DNA of 64,000 nt from Aestuariivivens marinum (GCF_022662175.1 NZ_JAKMCR010000001.1:496001-560000), one strand, 5' to 3'. Counted from the stretch's first letter, positions 37,030-46,500 are shown. Translations and numbers: made by a program. Notes: generated by a model from the letters alone, not told the origin.

Positions 37030-37800
37030 TTACCTAAACAACATTAAAATACCTCCCAAAGCCGTGACGAATAAAATAAAGCGCCTGTAATTTAAATTAG
37101 AGATTAACTTTACTACAGATGCTCCAATAAAAAAAGCCATTACAACTGCTGGCACCATAACCAAATTTAAAACTAGGGTTTCCTTACTCACGGTATGCCA
37201 CACAAAAAAGTGAAATGGTAACTTAAACACATTAATAATAAAGAAGAGCCATGCGGCCGTTCCAATAAATTCGTTTTTTGGTAATCGAGTAGCCAGAAAG
37301 TAGATGTTCGATATTGGTCCAGCTAAATTGCCTATCATGGTTGTAAACCCAGCCAAAAAACCAGCTGAACCAGAAAACAATTTATGTTTAGGTAACACTA
37401 AAGTCTTTTTGTTTTCGGTATAAACCATAATAAACACAGAGACTATAATAATGATCGCCATGATTCTTTTAAACAGTAACTCTGAAATATCATTGCCTAT
37501 CCAAACTCCAATCAAAACACCAACTATCATCCAAGGCATTAATTTTTTAATATAAATCCATTGGGTGTGTCTATTATAGTATATCACAGCCAAAATATCG
37601 GCCACAATAAGCATGGGCAACAATATCCCCGTGGATGCTTTTTCGCCAAACACAAAAGCAAGAATAATGACAATAATAATCCCTATGCCCTTAACACCTG
37701 CTTTGGCTAGACCTAATAAAAAAACCGCAAAACTTATGGCTATCCATTGTAGTGCAGTTAAGTTATAAGATTCTAGTATTTCTATGTAAGACAAGAGCAA
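37030..37800 (-). CDS. TSUP/TauE-SafE family membrane transporter
   Basis: 256 residues with about eight membrane segments. The motif GLAKAGVKGIGIIIVIILAFVFG and the second-half repeat TTMIGNLAGPISNIYFLATRL match the TSUP family (sulfite, sulfonate or related anion export). An in-frame TAA lies directly before the first codon, and no ATG is near, so translation starts at TTG 37800 or TTG 37794. It could be an export partner of the ars genes or of the sulfatase, but nothing in the sequence settles the substrate. Confidence 0.82.
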   Translation of the reverse strand: MLLSYIEILESYNLTALQWIAISFAVFLLGLAKAGVKGIGIIIVIILAFVFGEKASTGILLPMLIVADILAVIYYNRHTQWIYIKKLMPWMIVGVLIGVWIGNDISELLFKRIMAIIIIVSVFIMVYTENKKTLVLPKHKLFSGSAGFLAGFTTMIGNLAGPISNIYFLATRLPKNEFIGTAAWLFFIINVFKLPFHFFVWHTVSKETLVLNLVMVPAVVMAFFIGASVVKLISNLNYRRFILFVTALGGILMLFR

Positions 37801-37818
37801 TTATTTGAAGCAACGAAG

Positions 37819-38110
37819 TTACAAAAAAGCACTATCTATAGGTTCCCACAATTCAATTTTATTCTCCCGGTTATCTATAATCCAACCAAACTTACCATAT
37901 TAATAAGTTTTAACTTGGCCAATTACAGTAATGTCTTCATCTTTAAAAAACCTAAATAAGTTTCTCGAGGTTCTCCACACGATAGTTAAACATAATTTTT
38001 TGAAGGTTTATCGTATTTTGTATCCTTGGTAAACATACTCCACTACAAGCTACCATCATTTCCTTGATTGTTTTTCTTCCATAAAATACAGACCATCTAT
38101 TCTTCTAACG
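37819..38110 (-). pseudogene. Decayed VOC/glyoxalase-like gene
   Basis: Reading the minus strand across three frames recovers a glyoxalase/bleomycin-resistance family tail: SMFTKDTKYDKPSKN, then NYRVENLEKLI, then FFKDEDITVIGQVKTY and YGKFGWIIDNRENKIELWEP, ending IDSAFL and a stop at 37819. At least two in-frame stops (TAG and TAA) and two frameshifts separate these pieces. The N-terminal third (above about 38110) is no longer recognisable. It occupies most of the gap between TSUP and DUF1801 genes. Confidence 0.8.
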
Positions 38111-38193
38111 TTTAGTTTCAGTATCGTCTTTTTGCAAGTAGTTATTGTGTAAGTTCTTATAATGTTTCATTAGAGTGATTACTTTTTTAAAAC

Positions 38194-38649
38194 TTATTTT
38201 TTTATTACAGTTTCATAATAAGTTATCCATTCATTAGCTGATATTTTACCTGCCAGCTCACCTATTAAACCAAAGGGAATATCTTCCCCCTTTTTAAACC
38301 GTATACAACTTTTCCCCATATCCAATTTTTTGGTCGATTGCTTTTTATAGGTATCCACAAACCATTTCTTTAAACTTTCATTGGTATAAATCCCCATGTG
38401 ATATACATTTATAGAATTTTTTTGTGAAGCAATATTCATAAAGGGTAAAGGCAGTTTTGGATCGCAATGATATCCGTTTGGATAAACCGAATGTGGAATG
38501 TAATACCCTATCATATTATAGTTTATGCCTTCTTCAAAACCTTCAGGTAAGTTTGCTGCAATGGTTTTTCGTAGCTTTATTAAGGCATCCCGATGGTCTT
38601 TTGGAACCAGATTGATATAATCATCGGGCGATGTGGCTTTGTATTGCAT
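38194..38649 (-). CDS. DUF1801 domain protein
   Basis: 151 residues. The DUF1801 (YdhG-like) pattern is visible: LPEGFEEGINYNMIGYYIP, PFMNIASQKNSINVYHMGIY, and the KSCIRFKKGEDIP strand. These small soluble proteins have an unknown function; a metal-chaperone-like (CyaY-type) fold has been reported for the superfamily. It lies just upstream of the VOC pseudogene on the same strand, so the two may once have formed a pair. Confidence 0.85.
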   Translation of the reverse strand: MQYKATSPDDYINLVPKDHRDALIKLRKTIAANLPEGFEEGINYNMIGYYIPHSVYPNGYHCDPKLPLPFMNIASQKNSINVYHMGIYTNESLKKWFVDTYKKQSTKKLDMGKSCIRFKKGEDIPFGLIGELAGKISANEWITYYETVIKK

Positions 38650-38675
38650 AGCATGGACTTAAGTAAAACCTAAAG

Positions 38676-39653
38676 TTAACAAAATTTTGCCTTAATCTTA
38701 TCTACTATGGTCTGTGCCAATTTTATTTTGCTTTCAACCGTCCAACCTGCTACATGTGGGCTCAATAGAACATTTTCAGCTGAAATTAAATATCGAAATG
38801 CCTTTGGCATTTCTTCATCCATTTCTTTTGTCTCTATTTTGTTTGAAACATCTCTTCTCTTAAAAAGGTTCTCGAAAGAGGCTTTTTCGTATTCTAAAAC
38901 ATCCAAACCTGCCCCTAAAATTTTCCCTGATTGTAATGCCGCAACCAAATCGGCCGTCACTACACTTTTACCACGAGCCGTATTTAAAAACCAAAATGGT
39001 TTTTCAAAGGCAGAAATAAATTCGGTATTAATCATATTCATTGTTAAAGGGGTTTGTGGCGTATGCAAACTAACCACATCTGCCTTTTCTTGAAGCTTTG
39101 TTAAAGAAACTTGCTTCGCGTTTTCATCTGCAACGCCATTTTTAATATCATAGCAAAGAACCTCAACGTCAAATCCTCTTAGTTTCTTTGCAAAGGCTTT
39201 TCCCATGTTGCCATAACCAATAAGTCCGACTGTTTTGCCATCCAATTCAATACCACGATTATCTTCACGTAACCACCTGCCTTGCCTAACCTCTGCGTCC
39301 GCTTTATTAAGCTTGTTAAACAAGGACAACAACATACCTAAGGTATGTTCACCCACCGCATTGCGGTTACCTTCGGGCGCAGCTATTAAATGCACTCCTT
39401 TTTGTTGTGCATAATCACAATCAATATTCTCTAGCCCAGCACCCACTCGACCAATGAATTTTAAATTAGTTGCAGCATCTAAAAATGATCTATCTATTGT
39501 AAAACGACTTCTAATTATTATACCATCATAAACCATAATTTTTTCTTCAATGTCAGCCCTTGAAGACTTATAATCTTCATGGTTAACGAATCCTAAATCA
39601 TTAAGCTGATCTATTAAAAGTGGATGATTGGTATCGAGATGGAGGATTTTCAT
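38676..39653 (-). CDS. D-2-hydroxyacid dehydrogenase, SerA-like
   Basis: 325 residues. The NAD-binding domain has KTVGLIGYGNMGKAFAKKLRGF (GxGxxG) and the catalytic region has LHTPQTPLTMNMIN, FLNTARGKSVVTADL (Arg), and LLSPHVAGWT (His). The enzyme could oxidise 3-phosphoglycerate for serine synthesis, or another 2-hydroxyacid. No C-terminal ACT domain is present, unlike long SerA enzymes, so regulation by serine binding is not expected. It stands alone. Confidence 0.85.
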   Translation of the reverse strand: MKILHLDTNHPLLIDQLNDLGFVNHEDYKSSRADIEEKIMVYDGIIIRSRFTIDRSFLDAATNLKFIGRVGAGLENIDCDYAQQKGVHLIAAPEGNRNAVGEHTLGMLLSLFNKLNKADAEVRQGRWLREDNRGIELDGKTVGLIGYGNMGKAFAKKLRGFDVEVLCYDIKNGVADENAKQVSLTKLQEKADVVSLHTPQTPLTMNMINTEFISAFEKPFWFLNTARGKSVVTADLVAALQSGKILGAGLDVLEYEKASFENLFKRRDVSNKIETKEMDEEMPKAFRYLISAENVLLSPHVAGWTVESKIKLAQTIVDKIKAKFC

Positions 39654-39720
39654 AAAAAATGAATATTGCTCAAATGTAAAAAATAATGGAATGTTTAAAC
39701 AAGTTCAGCATATAATATGC

Positions 39721-41091
39721 TTAAATCCCCAAAATCAATTTTGCTATCCAAAAATAGATAAGGATGCCAAAAATATCGTTGCTCGTGGTTATAAATGGGC
39801 CTGTTGCAATGGCTGGGTCTATACCTCGTTTATCTAAAAATAAGGGCACAAAAGTACCTATGAGCCCTGCTACAATAATAACGGCCACCAAGGATATTGA
39901 AATTGCAAAAGCGGTATTCATTTCACCTTTGGAAGCCCATACAAATAGAAATAAAAATGCAGCTAAAATAAGTCCATTTAAAGCTGCAAGAAGCATCTCT
40001 TTGATTAAACGACTATTAACACTGCCTTTAACATCGTCGTTTGCCAAACCCTGCACTATAATAGCACTGGATTGAACCCCTACATTACCCGCCATGGCTG
40101 CTATAAGCGGCGTAAAAAAGAACAAAACGGCATATTTATTAAATGCTTCTTGAAAGCCCTCCATAATCAAAAACGCCCCAACACCACCAACCAAACCCAA
40201 AAACAACCATGGTAAACGTGCTTTGGTTAGATCTAAAATACTATCATCTGAATCGACATCTTGGGTAATACCAGCGGCGAGTTGGTAATCTTTATCGGCT
40301 TCTTCCTTTAAAACATCTACAATATCATCAATGGTAATTCTTCCCAACAGCGTTTTATTGTCGTCTACAACTGGGATGGCTTCCAAATCGTATTTGGCCA
40401 TGATTTTAGCTACATCTTCTACGTCATCATTAACGTGTACCCAATCCACACTACTATTCGAAATATCTGCTATTTTTTGTTCGCTTTTGGCGACGATTAA
40501 ATCTTTTAGGGACAAACGTCCCACCAATTTATCCTGCTTATCCACAACATAAATGGAGTGTACTCGGGTTACTTCTTTAGCCTGACCCCTAATACGACGT
40601 AAACAACCTGCTACCGTCCATGTTTCGTAAACTTTTACTAACTCTTTGGCCATTAGACCTCCTGCAGAATCTTCATCATAAGCTAAAAGCTCTTCAATTT
40701 CAGCCTTATGCTCTTGGTCTTCAATTTGGGAGATAACAACCTGTTGTCGTTCTTCAGGTAATTCGGCAATAATATCAGCAGCATCGTCGGTATCTAGTTC
40801 TTCAATTTCTTCAGCGATTTCTTTGTCCGATAGGTTTTTTAGAACTTTCTCACGAATATCTTCGTCAAGCTCCATTAACACATCGGAAGTTGTCTCAGAA
40901 TCCAACAATTTTATGACATAGATGGCTTCTTCCAGATTGAGTTCATCTAGAATTTCAGCAATATCTGCATAGTGGAACTCATCCAGCAATTTTTTAAGTT
41001 CCTTATCGTTTTTTGTTTCGATAAGCAACTCCACTTGCTCGATAAGCGCATCGGTCAATTCAAATTGTATGTTCTCCTTTTCTTCAGACAT
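39721..41091 (-). CDS. mgtE: Magnesium transporter MgtE
   Basis: 456 residues from ATG 41091. The acidic N-domain (residues 1-130, rich in DEEL) is followed by two CBS domains (GRLSLKDLIVAKSE and LGRITIDDIVDVL) and five C-terminal helices with PLIAAMAGNVGVQSSAI and the Mg-binding region. A TTG 36 nt upstream would add SFRQSATTRN-type sequence derived from a REP-like repeat, so the ATG is preferred. The gap to the rsmA stop is 41 nt. MgtE imports Mg2+ and its CBS/N domains close the pore when magnesium is high. Confidence 0.95.
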   Translation of the reverse strand: MSEEKENIQFELTDALIEQVELLIETKNDKELKKLLDEFHYADIAEILDELNLEEAIYVIKLLDSETTSDVLMELDEDIREKVLKNLSDKEIAEEIEELDTDDAADIIAELPEERQQVVISQIEDQEHKAEIEELLAYDEDSAGGLMAKELVKVYETWTVAGCLRRIRGQAKEVTRVHSIYVVDKQDKLVGRLSLKDLIVAKSEQKIADISNSSVDWVHVNDDVEDVAKIMAKYDLEAIPVVDDNKTLLGRITIDDIVDVLKEEADKDYQLAAGITQDVDSDDSILDLTKARLPWLFLGLVGGVGAFLIMEGFQEAFNKYAVLFFFTPLIAAMAGNVGVQSSAIIVQGLANDDVKGSVNSRLIKEMLLAALNGLILAAFLFLFVWASKGEMNTAFAISISLVAVIIVAGLIGTFVPLFLDKRGIDPAIATGPFITTSNDIFGILIYFWIAKLILGI

Positions 41092-41130
41092 GAGATTTCT
41101 CGTCGTTGCACTCTGTCGAAATGACAAAGT
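41089..41130. repeat. REP-like element overlapping the mgtE start codon
   Basis: On the minus strand this reads TGTCATTTCGACAGAG, then GACGAGAAATCTCATG. TGTCATTTCGAC with a GAGAAATCTC partner is a dispersed repeat in flavobacterial genomes. Here the final ATG of the element is the mgtE start codon (41089-41091). Confidence 0.55.
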
Positions 41131-41132
41131 TA

Positions 41133-41924
41133 TTATCCTTGTATATTGGTTTCAATTAATTGCACCAGTTCTATAAACTGCTGCACACTTAATTGTTCTG
41201 GACGTTTTCCAAATATACTATTTGCTTTTAAATTATCGGGTAAATTGAATGTTTTTAAACTGTTACGCAATGTTTTTCTACGCTGCCCAAAAGCCGTTTT
41301 TACCACTTTAAAAAATAAAGCTTCACCGCAAGGCAACGTATAATTCTCTTTTCTAATAAGCCTTAGTACTCCAGAATCTACCTTTGGCGGCGGATTAAAT
41401 ACCGATGGCGGTACGGTAAACAAGTATTCGGCTTCGTAAAATGCCTGAGTTAACACCGATAAAATACCATATACCTTACTACCTTCCTTAGAACAAATAC
41501 GTTGTGCTACCTCCTTTTGAAACATGCCTGAAAACTCAGGAATTTGGTGACGCATTTCTAAGGCTTTAAAAACAATTTGTGACGATATGTTATATGGATA
41601 GTTTCCAATAATAGCAAAAGGATCATTATTAAATACTTGGTTTAAATCGTACTTTAAAAAATCTTTTTCAATAATTCGTGATGCCAAATTTAAGTAATTG
41701 ACTTTTAGGTATTCAACCGATTCTGTGTCAATTTCTATAACATAAGTTGTTAAGTCCTTTTTAAGTAAATACTTGGTAAGAACCCCCATACCTGGACCTA
41801 TTTCCAACACCTTCTTGTAACCTTTTAAGGTTAAGGAATCAGCTATTTTTTGGGCAATGTTTTCATCCTTCAAAAAATGCTGTCCTAAATGCTTTTTTGC
41901 TTTTACTTGGTAATTATCGGCCAC
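41133..41924 (-). CDS. rsmA: 16S rRNA dimethyladenosine transferase (GTG start)
   Basis: 263 residues. It dimethylates two adjacent adenines in helix 45 of 16S r[36 protein letters not shown] (SAM site) and the catalytic [12 protein letters not shown] (NxPY type) are all present, with the C-terminal [10 protein letters not shown] block. The only start near the conserved N-terminus is GTG 41924 ([17 protein letters not shown]). It lies 41 nt upstream of mgtE on the same strand. Confidence 0.95.
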   Translation of the reverse strand: MADNYQVKAKKHLGQHFLKDENIAQKIADSLTLKGYKKVLEIGPGMGVLTKYLLKKDLTTYVIEIDTESVEYLKVNYLNLASRIIEKDFLKYDLNQVFNNDPFAIIGNYPYNISSQIVFKALEMRHQIPEFSGMFQKEVAQRICSKEGSKVYGILSVLTQAFYEAEYLFTVPPSVFNPPPKVDSGVLRLIRKENYTLPCGEALFFKVVKTAFGQRRKTLRNSLKTFNLPDNLKANSIFGKRPEQLSVQQFIELVQLIETNIQG

Positions 41925-41994
41925 AGATTTTCAACTTTTGATTAAAACAAAAGTAAACTATCTAAATGGATTCCTAGCTCTGCTAAAATGGGAA

Positions 41995-42318
41995 TTACTT
42001 AAATTCTACTGAATATTCATCTATAATCTCCAACTCTGTTCTAAACGCCAGCATCTTATCGGCAAACTTTTTTAAACCATCAGTCCTTAACCGTTCGGCA
42101 TCTTCTCTATAATATGTATCTAACGCCTCTCGGGAATAAGAACGGTATTGAATGGAATAGGTAACCCCTCCCATATCCTCTTCAACCAGCACTCTTGATA
42201 GCGTTGCTTTATCAAATTTACCAGTACCCAATACTTGTGGGATATGTTCTTTTATCCACTGCAACCATTCGTCGTGGATACTTTCGTCTATGTTTACGGT
42301 GACGTTGTATATTATCAT
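41995..42318 (-). CDS. DUF4286 family protein
   Basis: 107 residues. MIIYNVTVNIDESIHDEWLQWI and the central GGVTYSIQYRSYSREALDTY match DUF4286, a ferredoxin-like alpha/beta domain common in Bacteroidota. No catalytic residues are assigned to the family. It is often found near rsmA and the TPR gene in Flavobacteriaceae. A decayed GGATTCCT-type repeat lies between its stop and rsmA. Confidence 0.85.
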   Translation of the reverse strand: MIIYNVTVNIDESIHDEWLQWIKEHIPQVLGTGKFDKATLSRVLVEEDMGGVTYSIQYRSYSREALDTYYREDAERLRTDGLKKFADKMLAFRTELEIIDEYSVEFK

Positions 42319-42409
42319 AATCTAAAAAATTCCGAAAAAATTAAATAACAAATTCCAAAAACAGCTCAGTAATTAAATTGTTATCTGGGATTTAGTTAGT
42401 GCGTTAGAT

Positions 42410-42922
42410 TTATAAATCTTTTGCAAATAACAAGAGTTCCTTGTCTTCATCAAAAGGATTTATTCTTTTTTCAAAGGTTAACCCTAATTTTTCCAACAAC
42501 TTAATTGATTTACCATTATCTGGATCTGTAATGGCCAATATCCTTCTAATCTTGAATTTTTCTTTAGCCCATTTCAACATTTCCACTGAAGCTTCATAAC
42601 CATAGCCTTGCTTTTCATATTGAGGAAGCAATGCGAAACCAACATCGGGATGTTCCATGACTTCACGTTTTAAAATACCAACAACACCAATGGGTATATT
42701 GGGTTGTTCCCTTAAGGTCAATTTATAGTATCCAAACCCATACGTATTATAACTTTTTAAAAATCTATTTTTTATATGTTCCCTAGCATCTTTCTGCGAT
42801 TTAATATACCTATCTCCAACGTATTTTAAAAAACTTGGTGTATTCATGAGTTCTACAAAAAAGGAAGCCTCTTTTAATGTAATTTTTGAGAGTAGGAGTC
42901 TTTCTGTTTCTGCTTGTATCAT
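42410..42922 (-). CDS. GNAT N-acetyltransferase, RimJ/RimL type
   Basis: 170 residues. It begins MIQAETERLLLSKITLKEASFF, the RimJ/L-type start, and has an acetyl-CoA site at LLPQYEKQGYGYEASVEML (QxxGxG/A with Tyr). LLEKLGLTFEKRI closes the fold. Probable substrate is a protein N-terminus or a small amine. It sits between DUF4286 and the TPR gene without an evident shared function. Confidence 0.87.
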   Translation of the reverse strand: MIQAETERLLLSKITLKEASFFVELMNTPSFLKYVGDRYIKSQKDAREHIKNRFLKSYNTYGFGYYKLTLREQPNIPIGVVGILKREVMEHPDVGFALLPQYEKQGYGYEASVEMLKWAKEKFKIRRILAITDPDNGKSIKLLEKLGLTFEKRINPFDEDKELLLFAKDL

Positions 42923-43002
42923 TGATTAAATTCCAAAAAACTAAAATCTCAAATCCAAAAAAAGAATATCCCCAAGTTTTAAAATTTGAAAATTTTAATT
43001 TG

Positions 43003-44778
43003 TTAATTAATAGCGTCTCCTCTTAACGTTCTATATAATTTCCTAGCCTCTACGAAATAAATACTATCAGCATGGTGAAAAATAATTTGCTCTAATAAGG
43101 ACTTGGCTTTTTCGACTTCGTTGAACTGTTTCAAATATATTTTGGCCAATCTAAAAAGGGCATCGTCCATTAAAATACCATCACGATAATTGCCAATAAC
43201 CAATTCGTAATTGGTAACCGCCTTATCATATTGTTCTTGCTCCTCAAACAATTGACCTTGCTTATATAGTGCTTGGGCTATAATAGGTTCTGTTTTATGT
43301 GCTTTCAAAATCTTATCAAGTATAGCTATTGCAGCCTCTTTTTTGTTTTGAAACGCTAACAAATCGGCCTTAGCATAAAGCTTTAAAGCCGTTTGGGTTG
43401 AGTCTTCATACTTATTGTCTGAAATCAATAATTTCAAATCTAGGGCATCGTTCGCAATAAGTTGGGACGTTGATGATTTTAAAATTTTTAATTGTGCTTC
43501 GGCCCATTTAAAATCGCCTTTGTAATAACTTGCCTTAGCCACTTTAAAGCGCGCTTCTTGTGAAATGGTGCTGTTTTTTAAATTCCGCTGTATTTGTGAA
43601 AAATAAATTAGCGCTTTATTGAACTTTTCCTGAAGTAATAAAATATCACCCAATTCCAACTTCACCTCGGCTTTTTCCAATGCTGTCAAGGGCAGTTCCA
43701 AAGCAGCTTCCAAAACTTCGGTCGCTTGTTTAGGGTCGTCCATATAAAATGCCAAGAAGTGGGCATAGGAGATTTGAATACCCAAGGTTTGGGGCAATTT
43801 ACCATATAATTCAAATATTTTTAGGTATTGCTCATTAATGTCTTCATAATCTGTTTTACTTGCCAACTTTGTTTTAATAAGCATAGTATTGTAGTAAGCG
43901 CTTAATTGGGTGTCGATATCTTGGGCAGTGTCAATTAAAAATGTAAAGATATCCAAGGCAATAATATCTTGACCGTCATTAAGTGCAATAAGTGCTAGCT
44001 CTTCCAATCCGGATATACCTCCTTCTTCACGATTAAAAATGGCCTTCTCTTGTATAAATGCTTTTTTAAAATCCTTTTGTTGAATAAAAAGCCAGCTTAA
44101 TAATCGGTTCCATAACACATTGGGCTCTTCCTGAATTTTTCTAAGCAGGATTTTCCTAAAAAGAATATTATTTTCATTGGTACTATCTTCCGTTATAAAA
44201 TTATTAATCGCTCGTTTAATCGTGTTAAGTGCAACTGGATTGGACAATGTATAATCTACATAACTAACAAACATCTGTTCAATATTACCTTGCTCACCAT
44301 ACAGTTGTGCCAACTGAAGATCAAAATTAAATTCAGGTTTTAACGCTTTGGCTTTGGTATAGGATTGAATAGCTTGATCCAAAAGCGTATGTATTTGAAA
44401 GGTCCTAGCAATACCAAATACATGATTTGGGTTCTCCTCTATGCTTAGCAATGCCTTATTGTAATAGCTATTTGCTTTATCCAAATCGTTTTTCAACTGA
44501 AAATTATATCCCAATTCAACAAAAAAAGCAGGGTAATTAAGCCGTTCCATGATGCTTAGTAAAAATGTCTCAGCTTCATCATACTGTTCCAACTGCTGAT
44601 GGGTACTTACTATTTGGTTTATGTAATTGATGTTGGAAGGTGATTGGGCATATAATTTTTTATATTCATGTAATGCCTTTTCAAAGTCTCCATTATTATA
44701 ATAGTCTTTAGCAATAGCATCGTTCTGTGCTACGCCACCAAGTGTAAAAAGAAAACATATAATATAGAGGACTCTCAT
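43003..44778 (-). CDS. TPR repeat protein, secreted/periplasmic
   Basis: 591 residues. A short signal peptide (YIICFLFTLGGVAQ) is followed by many tetratricopeptide-type helices: YYNNGDFEKALHEYKKLYAQSP, NSYYNKALLSIEENPNH, LLLQEKFNKALIYFSQIQ and QYDKAVTNYELVIGNYRDG. TPR arrays are protein interaction scaffolds. It acts in the periplasm or on the envelope; partner unknown. Upstream on the same strand lies the 40-aa peptide gene with its own terminator, so the TPR gene is an independent unit. Confidence 0.87.
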   Translation of the reverse strand: MRVLYIICFLFTLGGVAQNDAIAKDYYNNGDFEKALHEYKKLYAQSPSNINYINQIVSTHQQLEQYDEAETFLLSIMERLNYPAFFVELGYNFQLKNDLDKANSYYNKALLSIEENPNHVFGIARTFQIHTLLDQAIQSYTKAKALKPEFNFDLQLAQLYGEQGNIEQMFVSYVDYTLSNPVALNTIKRAINNFITEDSTNENNILFRKILLRKIQEEPNVLWNRLLSWLFIQQKDFKKAFIQEKAIFNREEGGISGLEELALIALNDGQDIIALDIFTFLIDTAQDIDTQLSAYYNTMLIKTKLASKTDYEDINEQYLKIFELYGKLPQTLGIQISYAHFLAFYMDDPKQATEVLEAALELPLTALEKAEVKLELGDILLLQEKFNKALIYFSQIQRNLKNSTISQEARFKVAKASYYKGDFKWAEAQLKILKSSTSQLIANDALDLKLLISDNKYEDSTQTALKLYAKADLLAFQNKKEAAIAILDKILKAHKTEPIIAQALYKQGQLFEEQEQYDKAVTNYELVIGNYRDGILMDDALFRLAKIYLKQFNEVEKAKSLLEQIIFHHADSIYFVEARKLYRTLRGDAIN

Positions 44779-44824
44779 ATTGTAAATATAATAAATGAGA
44801 ACTGGCTACATTGCTAATATGGTT

Positions 44825-44853
44825 ATAAAAAATGCCCGAATAGAAATTCGGGC
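44825..44853 (-). terminator. Rho-independent terminator after the 40-aa peptide gene
   Basis: GCCCGAAT (44834-44841) and ATTCGGGC (44846-44853) form a perfect 8-bp stem with loop AGAA. On the minus strand it is followed by ATTTTTT. It would end transcripts coming from 45076 toward lower coordinates. The wider gap 44779-45228 also holds a TTAACTA/TAGTTAA pair. Confidence 0.8.
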
Positions 44854-44953
44854 ACTAACCAACCAAAATAAATTTGCCTATTAACTACCGTTAGTTAAAA
44901 AACGATATAATTACTCGATTGGGGACAATAATTTTAATTAAATAATCCCTGTG

Positions 44954-45076
44954 TTATTTACTAACAATTGCCGCAATTTTGTTTTCAGATTTTATGATTT
45001 CGAAATCTGAAAACAAAACTTTACTTACGAAAAAAACAAGAGTAATAAGCAAAATAATGCGTTTAACATTTTTCAT
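44954..45076 (-). CDS. Putative 40-aa membrane peptide
   Basis: A short frame from ATG 45076 encodes 40 residues: a basic start (MKNVKR), a hydrophobic helix (IILLITLVFFVSKVLF) and a charged tail (SDFEIIKSENK). That layout fits a small inner membrane peptide. A terminator 100 nt downstream supports real transcription. The coding DNA itself contains a perfect 16-bp inverted repeat (44977-44992 with 45003-45018) with a 10-nt loop, so the message may fold strongly. The gene was too short for ordinary gene prediction. Confidence 0.45.
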   Translation of the reverse strand: MKNVKRIILLITLVFFVSKVLFSDFEIIKSENKIAAIVSK

Positions 45077-45228
45077 GGTAGGTTAAATTTGAGATTTGGT
45101 TGTGCTAACTTGAGAAATATCTAAGAAAACACAAAGGATTGTATAAAAAAATCGTCAAAAAACATGATAAACATGTATTTCAACGATGATTTTAAGTAGC
45201 GTTATTATATTTTGAAGGTATAGTCTTA

Positions 45229-46500
45229 CTAATTTATGATGCTAAAACCAGTATAGGATTGCAGTATTTCTGGCACAAGAATGCCTTCCTTTGTTTGATA
45301 ATTTTCTAAAATACCTGCTAGTACCCTTGGCAAGGCCAAAGAACTTCCATTAAGGGTATGGGCCAATTCATTTTTGCCATTGCTGTTTTTAAAACGCAAC
45401 TTTAATCGGTTGGCTTGAAAGGTTTCAAAATTGGATACAGAGGATATTTCCAACCACTTTTCCTGCGCTGTAGAAAACACTTCAAAATCGTAAGTCAATG
45501 CCGACGTGAAACCTAAATCACCCCCACAAAGTCTTAAAATGCGATAAGGTAGTTTAAGTTCCTTTAAAATAGTTTTCACATGATCTACCATGCCATCTAA
45601 TGCCCTATAAGAATTGGAGGGATGCTCTATACGTAAAATTTCAACCTTATCGAATTGATGCAATCTGTTCAGCCCCCTCACATGTGCTCCATAACTTCCT
45701 GCTTCTCGACGAAAACAAGGGGTATAGCCCGTAATGCCTATGGGCAAATCACTTTCGTTTAATAAGGTGTCCCTAAAAATATTGGTCCCAGGCACTTCTG
45801 CTGTAGGAATTAAATACAAATTATCTGCTGTGACGTGATACATTTGACCCTCTTTGTCCGGCAACTGGCCCGTACCAAAACCTGAAGCTTCATTTACTAA
45901 ATGGGGTAATTGATATTCGGTATAGCCTGCAGCAGTATTCTTATCTAAAAAATAAGCAATCAAAGCACGTTGTAATCGTGCACCTTTACCTTTATAAACT
46001 GGGAACCCAGCTCCTGTGATTTTGTTCCCCAATTCAAAATCTATTATGTCATATTTCTTAGCCAACTCCCAATGTGGTAAGGCGCCTTCAAATAATTTAG
46101 GGATATCACCCTCTCGGTAGACTTCTTCATTATCTTCATCGGTATTTCCATCTGGCACCAAATTATTGGGCACATTTGGAATTTTGTAGAGTAACTCATT
46201 AAGCTCAGTTACCTTATTGTTTAAAGCATCATTAAGCGTTTTAGAAGATTCCTTTAACTCCCCTGTCTTTGCTTTTAAGGCATTGGCTTGCTCTACGTTT
46301 CCCGATTTATATAACAATCCTATTTCTTTAGAAATACTATTAGACTCGGCCAAGATATTATCCAATTGGGTTTGAATGCTTCTTCGCTCTTCATCTAAAG
46401 CAATAACAGCATCGACCATAATGACAGCATCAATATTACGCTTTGCCAACCCTTTAATTACCTGCTCTTTGTTTTCTCTTATAAATGGGACCTGTAACAT
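45229..46500 (-). CDS. serS: Serine-tRNA ligase
   Basis: 423 residues, normal size. The N-terminal coiled-coil arm (about 30-110) that contacts the tRNASer long arm is present. Class II motif 2 (TAEVPGTNIFRDTLL ... CFRREAGSYG) and motif 3 (LAHTLNGSSLALPRVLAGILE) are intact. It charges tRNASer with serine. Start lies 58 nt downstream of the ribF stop on the same strand. Confidence 0.97.
   Translation of the reverse strand: MLQVPFIRENKEQVIKGLAKRNIDAVIMVDAVIALDEERRSIQTQLDNILAESNSISKEIGLLYKSGNVEQANALKAKTGELKESSKTLNDALNNKVTELNELLYKIPNVPNNLVPDGNTDEDNEEVYREGDIPKLFEGALPHWELAKKYDIIDFELGNKITGAGFPVYKGKGARLQRALIAYFLDKNTAAGYTEYQLPHLVNEASGFGTGQLPDKEGQMYHVTADNLYLIPTAEVPGTNIFRDTLLNESDLPIGITGYTPCFRREAGSYGAHVRGLNRLHQFDKVEILRIEHPSNSYRALDGMVDHVKTILKELKLPYRILRLCGGDLGFTSALTYDFEVFSTAQEKWLEISSVSNFETFQANRLKLRFKNSNGKNELAHTLNGSSLALPRVLAGILENYQTKEGILVPEILQSYTGFSIIN

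Noticed and set aside
41092-41127. TTG-started extension of mgtE
   Set aside because: The extra residues are encoded by a REP-like repeat.
41955-41994. GGATTCCTAGCTCTGC segment after rsmA as a further REP-like copy
   Set aside because: Similarity to the element at 35499 is partial and the second arm is not recognisable; left as a possible decayed copy.
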